NCBI GenBank assembly: GCA_021822995.1 | Contig: JAKAPN010000087.1 | Span: 1 to 5,433 of the forward strand | Length of the DNA: 5,433 nucleotides | Direction: 5' to 3' | DNA from: an archaeon | GTDB taxonomy: Archaea; Thermoproteota; Nitrososphaeria; Nitrososphaerales; Gagatemarchaeaceae | In this document: positions 1-5,417 of the stretch, one piece after another | How the letters are laid out: each line of letters begins with the position of its first letter | Numbering within the stretch: the stretch's first letter is position 1 | Program-made: the position numbers and the translations under genes | Notes under the pieces: generated by a model | The model's database searches: none | Told to the model about the DNA's origin: nothing | The model's input: the letters and a program-made list of their open reading frames with translations, nothing else

Positions 1-5
1 AATGA

Positions 6-100
6 CAACGTAAACTTTGTCATAACGATCTGTAAGAAAAGTTAATTCGTTATCATACCATTCGGTACTGTAACAACGAATATCAACGTAAATTTTGTCA
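6..100 (-). repeat. Two near-identical 17-mers in the integrase tail
   Basis: CAACGTAAACTTTGTCA (6-22) recurs as CAACGTAAATTTTGTCA (84-100), 16 of 17 bases identical and 78 bases (26 codons) apart. On the coding strand both encode D-K-[VI]-Y-V, from GDKIYVDI and YDKVYVVI. The whole-codon spacing fits a small coding duplication or two equivalent beta strands. Confidence 0.6.
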
Positions 101-189
101 CCAATAGAGTAGCCTGAGATCGGCTGGGAGCGGATCTTGCCGAGGAACTCTTTCGCGGCACGGGCAGAGAACTCGAGGTGCCTAAGCAC

Positions 190-342
190 CGGTAGCTTGG
201 AGACGTAGTCGCCGAAGGCCTGGGTCTGATCGAGGTCGACCGAGTAGGGTAGCCAGATAACGTCACCATCCATGAATTCCGTACGGAACTCCATGGTGGT
301 ACGGACGAGAGGATCGCCTCGCCACGCTGTAATGGCTCTGAC
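190..342 (-). other. Chromodomain-like segment after the integrase GPY/F module
   Basis: VRAITAWRGDPLVRTTMEF and then EFMDGDVIWLPYSVDL follow the chromodomain pattern: a hydrophobic strand with I-x-x-[HW]-R-G, a strand of the type x-E-F-x-[VT]-x-[WF], and a Trp-x-Pro before a short C-terminal helix. In chromoviruses such a domain sits just here and directs integration to particular chromatin. The first aromatic residue of the methyl-lysine cage is not obvious, so this may be a diverged (group II-like) or merely similar fold. Confidence 0.5.
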
Positions 343-741
343 TTGAGACTGTTCTACCTCAGCAGCTGCAGAGGCTTTGGCAGTTTCACGAGAGCCGTGG
401 AAGATCTTGAGGCGAGAGACAGGGAACTCCGTAATGGCGTGGGTAGCAAGGTGACGGCACTTGACGTCGTTGCCCACCTGGTCGATGGCCTCGTAGGGAC
501 CAGAGAAGGGCATGGTCAGCTTGGAAGGCAGGGGTTTGTCCGGATCACGCTGGACGAGGACCAACTCTCCATGAAGGTACACATTTTGAGTGGCCTCGGA
601 GACGGCAGTGCGACGGGAGGAAGTGACCTTAGTGTGGGCCCGACGAGAAAGCTCCGAGAGACGCTGAAGGTCGGCATCGAGGAGGCGTAGGTACTCCGGG
701 CTACGGGCTGACTCGGCAAGACTCTCCGGTAGAGACGCCAT

Positions 742-906
742 AGTGAAGAGCGAGGAGGTATGCTGGTCCAGGACACAGGAGTCAGGTGTGGGCAGATAGT
801 AGCCCGCCATGTAGCCAGTGACCCTGCGGTAATCCCCACAGATTCGCACGTAGAAATGCAAGGGACCCTAGGGATTATCGATCACGTAAGTGCAAAGCCA
901 CTGCTC
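742..906 (-). pseudogene. pol: Reverse transcriptase, N-terminal finger fragment, interrupted by TAG
   Basis: The reading is LCTYVIDNP, TAG (870-868), then GPLHFYVRICGDYRRV and on through YYLPTPDSCVLDQHTSSLFT. The core R-I-C-G-D-Y-R-R (846-823) matches the R-x-C-x-D-Y-R-x-[LV]-N motif of gypsy RT fingers, and LPTPDSCVLDQ with the residues after it matches the following segment, normally YPLP-x-I-x-[DE]-x-[LI] leading to an SxLDL strand. At that strand (M-A-S-L, 741-730) the RT ends. The palm with Y-x-D-D, the thumb, connection and RNase H are missing, and integrase C-terminus follows at once in the same frame. TAG replaces one codon without changing frame, so it is a simple nonsense change. 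The fragment can have no polymerase activity. Confidence 0.78.
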
Positions 907-1638
907 AGGACATCCTTCCAAGAGGCTGCTTCCCCAGGGGGACGGTAGTTCGCCATGGGGCTCCTGTTGTCCAGGGTCTGGGAAGTGGACCAGACCAGGG
1001 AAAGACTCTGCGAGGACAGAGGCTTTGGGGTCGAAAGGCAGGACAGTTAGACTTCCAGGGATGGGATCATTGTGGCAGATACGAATGTCCTGGTGTAAGG
1101 CCACCGTGGTACCCGCAGGATCCTGGGCTGAGAGAGGAGAAGGCTCCTTGAGACCTTGGAAAATTCTGGGCTGACCCACCCCGAGCTCCTGCATCGGTTC
1201 CCCGAAGGGCTCGGTAGGGCAAGGTTCTACGAGGTCGGGGGAGGATTCAGCAGGAGGTAGCTCGAGAACTTCAGGGGGCTCTTCAGGGGTAGGCTGGGAA
1301 AGGGTGAACAGGTAGTGTACCGGGGGTACTCGCAGCAGAGGGCTGCAGTGGATCCGAGGGTCGGCTGAGGCGAGGACAGGGTTTCTGGGCTCGAACAGCA
1401 GTGGAAGCATCGGAAAAATGGGGGGAGGACCTCTAGGCGTGGTGTCGCGGGCCAGCCTGTCGGTGAGGTTCTCGAAGACGGTGTCGACGGACGACGGAGA
1501 TTGGGAAGGCGACTTATCACTCTCGGCATCGTGCGGAGAGGTGGGGGTCCTTTCTTCCTCTCCCCCTGCCTCAGGAGAGTCGGGATATAAGGAACCGGAG
1601 GCTCGCGGAACGGGCCACTGGAGCCGGAGGAAGGGCTG
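871..1638 (-). pseudogene. Accessory region 3 and lead-in to reverse transcriptase
   Basis: This frame is open from the stop at 1641-1639 down to TAG 870-868. It becomes the sensible reading from about 1600, with an acidic stretch (SPEAGGEEERTPTSPHDAES), then DTVFENLTDRL (1485-1453), PLLFEPRNP, LLRVPPVHYLF (1338-1306), and another Pro/Glu-rich stretch. The last 100 or so codons (for example LPFDPKASVLAESFPGLVHF) resemble the lead-in to gypsy RTs, where an FP-hydrophobic motif precedes the fingers. Only about 30 residues separate FPGLV from the RT strand CTYVI; I would expect more, so a small deletion may lie here too. The same frame continues after the TAG as RT, so this is the N-terminal side of pol. 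Confidence 0.55.
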
Positions 1639-2315
1639 TCAGGGGGACGATCGGGCGGGCGAGGGGCGTCAGAGAGACGCGATTTGGTGTGACGACAGCG
1701 GCGCTTGGACTTCGGGGTAGGCTCGGCAGAGTCAGAGGCGGAGGCATCATCTCGTGGCTGGGGTGGAGGTTCTTCGGCGTCCGAGGAGGCGGAAGAGGTG
1801 GAGTGAGCCAGATCGATGGGCTCGGCATGGAGATCGCAGGTGGCAGCTCCCTCGGAGGCCTGGGCAGCTGAAACCATGGCAGTGCATCCGGGGAATGAGC
1901 AGGGAAAGGCACGAGAGGTGGGCCGAGTTTGACGAGGCGAGGTACCCTTGGCAGAGGCGACGGGAGCACGGTGAGCAGACGGCTTTGAAGCAGCGGGAGG
2001 ATCGCGGGGCTGAGTCGACTGGTGCTGAGGTAGCTGAGGAGTCACGTCGGGGTCATACGCGTGGCGGACAGGCTTCACTTCGCGGCGACGGGAAGCTCGG
2101 CTGACCGTGAGAGACTCATAAGAGGCTCGGAGCAGCTCGAAAGCTGGGTACAGGGGCTGATTCCCTTCATCAGGGAAAAAGTCCATGAGCAGTTGAGTTC
2201 TCCAGTGATTGAGGTTGTTCCGGTTGAACAGGTAATCTTGGACATGGGGAACGGCTCCAATTCGTAGGAGGAACTGGTGGAACTGCAAGGGGAAGTCCTG
2301 CTGGAAGTGGGTTCG
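1580..2315 (-). pseudogene. Accessory region 2: helical block, zinc knuckle, basic cluster
   Basis: The best protein-like reading switches to a frame open from 2495 to 1227; only about 2315-1580 is credible. It begins with a Phe/Leu-rich block (FQQDFPLQFHQFLLRIG, then PHVQDYLFNRNNLNHWRTQL) reaching to about 2100. A Pro/Gln/Ser-rich stretch follows, then a Cys/His cluster (1901-1827), an acidic Ser-rich segment, a second basic cluster (PKSKRRCRHTKSR, 1715-1677) and a Pro/Ser stretch (PRPPDRPPDSPSSGSSG). Beyond about 1580 the frame one base back is clearly better. The order of acidic/Pro-rich, basic cluster and hydrophobic block mirrors the preceding accessory region. No known domain is recognised, and this is probably one polypeptide with its flanks in an intact copy. 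Confidence 0.5.
1827..1901 (-). other. Possible zinc knuckle C-x4-C-x15-C-x2-H
   Basis: In accessory region 2, CSFPGCTAM is followed 15 residues after the second Cys by CDLH, giving Cys-4-Cys-15-Cys-2-His. The Pro-Gly-Cys-Thr context and the closing C-x2-H look like a small metal-binding fold, and cysteine is otherwise scarce in this stretch. No family match is claimed. Chance placement in a decayed frame is possible. Confidence 0.35.
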
Positions 2316-3469
2316 CCTTGATGAGGATATCGGCGAAGACCGTGGTATCGGAGTCATCTTGAGGGGCCAAGGGAGGAATCGCGGAAGGCAGCTGACCCTC
2401 GGAAGGGCCGTGGGCTTCAGGCGATGTCCACTGTCGGAGCGGGGCTCGAGGGGCGGGCGACTGGTCGGCGTCCCGAAAAGTGCGCGGACCAGCACGAGAT
2501 GGGCGTAGGCGGCGACGACGCTTGCGAGAGCGAGGTGGCTGGACGTCAGGAGGCTCGACAGAGGGTGGGCTCACCTCCGGAGTGGAGGGAGAGTCGTCCG
2601 AGGAGGACGCGGGCGGTTCAAAGGGATCTGGGGTTTCCTCGACCGTAGGAGCCGCGGGAGAAACTTGGGACTCGGCTGACGGGGGAGGAGCAAGCGGGAC
2701 CATCCCAGGGAGTGGGGTAGGACCGATGGAACTGCTAGTGGGATCAGGTCGGGAGTCTTCGAGGCGCAGATAAGTGGGCATCGAGGTGACAGCGTGGCTG
2801 GTTGTTGGCTCCGGGAAAGCTGGACCGGGAGGAAGAAGCAGCGCGTTTTGTACACGGCCGAAGCTGGAAGGCCAGTAGAGTGTATTGTAACGAAGAGGGT
2901 TGAGGAATCTCATTACGTCTTCGTAGGAGTTGTAGGGAGTGAAGCGTAGGCAGTCACTAGATCCGTTGAACACGCCCCACTGCCAAATCGCTACACCGTG
3001 CCAGATTGTGTAGCGGCCATTATAGTTTGGCTGAACAGTGGGAGGAGATTCGGCTGCGTGATGCAAGTCGTTGTTGAGGTCCATCCAGTAGAAGGGCCTG
3101 AACGTGGGCACGTAGGAGAGCTGGTCGCCACGGATGAAACGCTGAAGAGAAACATCGTGGTCCAGCAAGGCTTCAGGCCAGGTAGCTAGCTCGTCGGGAT
3201 CCAGGCGGAAAAGAGGACAGAGGAGCTCGTGGCGGAAACCGGTAGGGTCAGGAGTGACCAGGAGCCGGGCCGGTTTAAGGACCTGGGCTCGGAAAGGAAC
3301 TGCATTCGGAGGCATGCCGGCGCCTACGATTGGGGCTCCAGAACCAGTGGAGGGCGGATCAGGCTCCACAGGTTGAGTCATGTGAAGGGAGTAGGTGGGG
3401 ATGTCGGGAGCAGAGTCGGGAGCGGCAAGGTAGAGCATCTCCGAAGACCTTGCCTCCAGCTGCATATCA
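2310..3469 (-). pseudogene. Accessory region 1: globular block then Pro/Ser-rich basic tail
   Basis: This continues the protease frame without a stop. From about 3297 to 2817 it looks globular and aromatic-rich (for example FRPFYWMDLNNDLHH and IWHGVAIWQWGVFNGSSDC). From about 2815 to 2540 it turns low-complexity, dominated by Pro, Ser, Glu and Asp. A cluster of basic residues (RSRKRRRRLRPSR, 2532-2494) follows and resembles a nuclear localisation or nucleic-acid-binding patch. DSDTTVFADILIK (about 2355-2317) then precedes a +1 frame change near 2315. The frame itself runs on to 2170, but the last 45 or so codons look like shadow. Ty3/gypsy elements normally pass from protease to RT within a short linker, so this insert is unusual. 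I recognise no family; function is unknown. Confidence 0.55.
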
Positions 3470-3837
3470 CGAAGGGTCGAGACCAAGGGGTCAAGAAGTC
3501 CGGCGAACAAGATGGCGTTAAGCCCGAGGATAATCCTAAGGTTGTTAGTTCGTAAGACGATAAAACGCAAGATGGCAGCGTGGTCGGCGCCGTCGTGCTT
3601 CCAAGAGACCCTGAGATCTACTTGGCGATCGGACTGGTGGTCTGGAGGGGCTCCCATCCGGACTCTGCTAAGGATCCACTTAACAGCTCGTGGATCCAGC
3701 GTGGGCTCGAGCTCGAGGAGCAATGTGTCTGCGATAAAACACATTGTTGCACAGGTGTCGAGAAGGCAATCGACTTCAACGGGGGCCGACTCGAGGTTGA
3801 CTCCGCAAGAAAGCAGAGGGCAGGAAGCGTAGGTAGG
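3470..3837 (-). pseudogene. pro: Retropepsin-like aspartic protease (active-site Gly replaced by Cys)
   Basis: The translation after TAA 3840-3838 contains VEVDCLLDTCATMCFIADTL (3780-3721). The hydrophobic run before D-T-x-A-T is the retropepsin active-site signature, with the catalytic aspartate at 3759-3757. About 78 residues later IILGLNAIL (around 3534-3508) matches the second conserved strand, hydrophobic-hydrophobic-Gly, of retroviral-type proteases. The total of about 100 residues fits one monomer of this homodimeric enzyme. The third active-site position, normally Gly (D-[ST]-G-A), is Cys (TGT 3753-3751), one base from GGT; this should distort the fireman's-grip loop and probably inactivates the enzyme. 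The domain shares its open frame with the downstream accessory region and is joined to the linker by a -1 change near 3835-3780. Confidence 0.75.
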
Positions 3838-4285
3838 TTAGCAACCATTACGGTGGACAGATGGTAGAGCTTGGTGCCGTCGGGTAGGTACTCGAAATCA
3901 TCGGCAGCAAGGGCATCGTCTGCGGCTTGGTTGTAAGTGATAAGCTCGTCATGATCAGGGACGAGATCGGGGAGGTCGTCATACTCGAAGGGATCTTCGA
4001 CCGGGTTGGTGATGTGGAGCTTCTGCTCCGGCTTGGCTGCGTAGCGGGCAGCTTGGGGAGTGACGAGAGGGGCTTGACCGGCTGAAGGTCGGGATTGAAA
4101 TTGCTTATTGGGCTGGGAGTCGCCCCGGAGAGGAACAGCAGCTCGCGCGGCAGGCGGAGGGATAGCAAGATTCCAATCCGGTTTGACTTTGATGGGATCG
4201 ATGAGACCGGCAAGTAGGGCATCCTTATAGCCCTGGGTGGCCATATATTTGGTGATTTGCTCCATGACACCTGCTTGAAAGAGTC
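3838..4285 (-). pseudogene. Gag C-terminal / Gag-Pro linker segment (shifted frame)
   Basis: The frame one base back from gag gives a plausible continuation just after the zinc finger: a helical segment (AGVMEQITKYMATQGYKDAL), then a Pro/Ala/Gln-rich stretch, then a strongly acidic segment (about 4010-3880, with DDLPDLVPDHDEL and ALAADDFEYLPDG) ending at VMVANLPT near 3830. This frame is open from at least 4322 down to a stop ending at 3618, but below about 3830 the protease is found in yet another frame, so its tail there is a shadow. Acidic linkers before the protease are common in Gag-Pol proteins. The junction with gag needs a -1 shift within about 4290-4265, either a one-base loss or recoding. 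I recognise no domain here. Confidence 0.55.
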
Positions 4286-5275
4286 TCGATCGTGGCGATG
4301 GGGACACTTGGGTTTGGTACACTGACCACTGGGGGACAACATAGCACTGTAACAGACTCCAGCTGAGGACATGGCCTGTAGAACTTCGAGATGCTCCGAG
4401 TAGACGTGGTCCACGGCGGCGTCAAGCTGGTCGTCAGGAACACGCTGCAGAAGCTCGTGGGCATCAGAAGCGAAGGCATGAACTACATTAAGGAGTTGCT
4501 CGTTACCGGAGGAGCAGGCATCTTCCATGGCGTGAAGAAAAGGGTGACGAGGCTGGCGGTTGCGATCCCGATCTGGGGCTTCAAGGGAGTACGATGGTGT
4601 AGACTGAGGGCCTTCATAATCGTCCTTAACTCGCTTGATGCCTTCGGCGAACGTGTAGTAATAGCGATAGATCGCTCTGTAGGCCGCAACCAGCTCCGCA
4701 ACCGTGCTAGGCTCAAGGGGTTTACCGTAGTTAGGTGAAGGCTTTACCTGCGCCTCATTTTCCTCCTCGACGCTCCTGGGGCGGAAGTGGATGACGATAC
4801 GCGCGGCTAGGGTGCCAGAGAGCATCTCTGAAATAATCCTCGCGAGGCCAAGAGCTTGCTTCTTCCCGGAGGGTCCAACGCGGTCCTTATCCTGGCGCCA
4901 GTCAAGTGAGGGCATATGGCGATGGCCTCCGTTCAAGTTGAGGTAATCGGCATTCTCGTGGATCAGGTTAAGAAGCGCCATGTTGTAGTTGTAGTGCGCG
5001 GCCTGATCGATGAAGGAGTCTCCGACGTCTGGCTTGGGAGGACGGGGACAGGCCCAGAAGGATTCGAGCCATTTCTCACGCGAAGTAGGTCTGACCGCTA
5101 ACTGGGCAACGTAAATGAGCTGACGATTGTCCAGGTTAGCGAGGGAAGTCACGCCTTTAGCCTGAATATCATCGGGGAGGAAGCGAAGGTTCTCCTCCTT
5201 GTAGAAAGTCTCTATGAGGGCCTTCATGTCGTCCTCGATGTAGTACGCTAAAGGGTAAGCAACTTGACTAAGCAT
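3848..5275 (-). CDS. gag: Gag polyprotein, capsid region with C-terminal CCCH zinc finger
   Basis: This 475-codon open frame starts at ATG 5275-5273. Residues 1 to about 335 read as a helical, globular capsid-like protein; one stretch near residues 135-165 (ALGLARIISEMLSGTLAARI) resembles the amphipathic capsid helices of gypsy Gags. Residues 308-328 form a C-x10-C-x4-C-x3-H finger, the expected nucleocapsid position. After about residue 334 (near 4275) the translation becomes Ser/Pro-rich noise, while the frame one base back carries a sensible continuation, so the last 140 or so residues are probably not native. Upstream of the ATG the same frame stays open to TAA 5338-5336 and still looks protein-like, so the true N-terminus may lie further right, possibly across a small intron. 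The capsid call rests on position and character, not on a family match I can verify. Confidence 0.75.
   Translation of the reverse strand: MLSQVAYPLAYYIEDDMKALIETFYKEENLRFLPDDIQAKGVTSLANLDNRQLIYVAQLAVRPTSREKWLESFWACPRPPKPDVGDSFIDQAAHYNYNMALLNLIHENADYLNLNGGHRHMPSLDWRQDKDRVGPSGKKQALGLARIISEMLSGTLAARIVIHFRPRSVEEENEAQVKPSPNYGKPLEPSTVAELVAAYRAIYRYYYTFAEGIKRVKDDYEGPQSTPSYSLEAPDRDRNRQPRHPFLHAMEDACSSGNEQLLNVVHAFASDAHELLQRVPDDQLDAAVDHVYSEHLEVLQAMSSAGVCYSAMLSPSGQCTKPKCPHRHDRDSFKQVSWSKSPNIWPPRAIRMPYLPVSSIPSKSNRIGILLSLRLPRELLFLSGATPSPISNFNPDLQPVKPLSSLPKLPATQPSRSRSSTSPTRSKIPSSMTTSPISSLIMTSLSLTTKPQTMPLLPMISSTYPTAPSSTICPP
4292..4354 (-). other. Gag zinc finger, CCCH type
   Basis: Cysteines at Gag residues 308, 319 and 324 and histidine 328 give C-x10-C-x4-C-x3-H, with the core CTKPKCPHRHD. 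The last part (C-x4-C-x3-H) resembles the end of C-x8-C-x5-C-x3-H nucleic-acid-binding fingers and not the C-x2-C-x4-H-x4-C knuckle usual in retroviral and gypsy nucleocapsids. By position it should bind the element RNA during packaging. Zinc binding is inferred; the spacing is directly visible. Confidence 0.6.
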
Positions 5276-5322
5276 GATTAAGTGCTCCTTGTAGAAGTCC
5301 AGGAACAGTGTTGGAAATCGTA

Positions 5323-5384
5323 CTGTAAGTGTGAGTTAGTATAGCCATGTGTGTGTGTGTACTGACTGACATTGAGTCTTGTAC
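5323..5384 (-). other. Candidate 62-nt spliceosomal intron in the gag 5' end
   Basis: On the minus strand TACTAAC (5341-5335) is followed, 13 bases after its branch adenosine, by ACTTACAG ending at 5323. A GTACAA donor lies at 5384-5379 just after ATGA (5388-5385). Removing 5384-5323 joins ATGA to TACGATTTCC and yields an N-terminus M-I-R-F-P-T-L-F-L-D-F-Y-K-E-H in frame with gag, extending it by 16 residues upstream of ATG 5275. The branch/acceptor pair is strong; the donor is only moderate. A weaker alternative is that gag simply starts at 5275. Confidence 0.3.
5348..5360 (+). repeat. Short TG dinucleotide repeat
   Basis: Six and a half uninterrupted TG units lie in the region upstream of gag, CA on the coding strand. 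This is a potential length-variable microsatellite. It lies inside the candidate intron. Confidence 0.8.
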
Positions 5385-5401
5385 TCATTTGTCAAGTCTG
5401 G

Positions 5402-5417
5402 TATAGTAGTATAGTAG
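5402..5417 (+). repeat. Tandem octamer TATAGTAG x2
   Basis: Two exact copies of TATAGTAG are followed to the window end by related CATCAGTAG and CATAGTA units. This is simple-sequence DNA at the right edge with no recognised function. Confidence 0.7.

Larger units (their letters stand above)
1..741 (-). pseudogene. pol: Integrase C-terminal region with GPY/F module and chromodomain-like tail, open at window edge
   Basis: The RT frame continues without a stop to base 1 (247 codons). About 55 residues of charged helix (SPEYLRLLDADLQRLSELSR and after) match the segment that follows the integrase core in gypsy elements. HGELVLVQRDP (573-541) begins the SH3-like C-terminal domain, followed by SKL, then FSGPYEAIDQVGN (507-469), the GPY/F module that marks Ty3/gypsy integrases, and VSRLKIFHG ending at 394. 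A chromodomain-like segment follows, then AKEFLGKIRSQPISGYSIGD and a Tyr/Asp-rich tail in AT-rich DNA. The zinc-binding HHCC domain and the D,D-35-E core are absent. In an intact element this region binds DNA and guides target choice. ATG 741 is an internal Met, not a gene start. Confidence 0.8.
1306..2532 (-). repeat. Possible diverged duplication inside the accessory region
   Basis: The same order of motifs occurs twice. Copy 1 has basic cluster RSRKRRRRLRPSR (2532-2494), DTTVFADIL (2349-2323) and LLRIGAVPHVQDYLF (2270-2226). Copy 2 has PKSKRRCRHTKSR (1715-1677), DTVFENL (1485-1465) and LLRVPPVHYLF (1338-1306). The plus strand shares TGAACAGGTA at both last motifs. Both copies have Pro/Ser/acidic sequence before the basic cluster. 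Similarity is short and Pro/Ser-rich DNA can mislead, so this is tentative. Confidence 0.3.

Noticed and set aside
277..288. 12-base perfect palindrome TTCCGTACGGAA
   Set aside because: It falls within codons of the chromodomain-like segment (EFRTEF) and has no extended stem; likely coding coincidence.
516..839. Minus-strand frame of 107 codons over the RT/integrase joint
   Set aside because: It is out of frame with the RT finger and integrase GPY/F reading that occupies the same bases; composition is Ser/Pro/Arg noise.
1227..1580. Tail of the accessory region 2 frame down to its stop
   Set aside because: The frame one base back carries the acidic stretch, DTVFENL and the RT lead-in, so this tail is a shadow.
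3706..3717. 12-base palindrome CTCGAGCTCGAG
   Set aside because: It encodes alternating Leu/Glu in the protease (LLELEP); the two-codon repeat explains the symmetry.
343..3867. Many plus-strand open frames (for example 343-690, 1754-2104, 3229-3555, 3512-3832)
   Set aside because: They lie opposite the recognisable minus-strand gag and pol domains, are rich in Gly, Arg and Ser as expected from antisense GC-rich DNA, and show no domain or motif.
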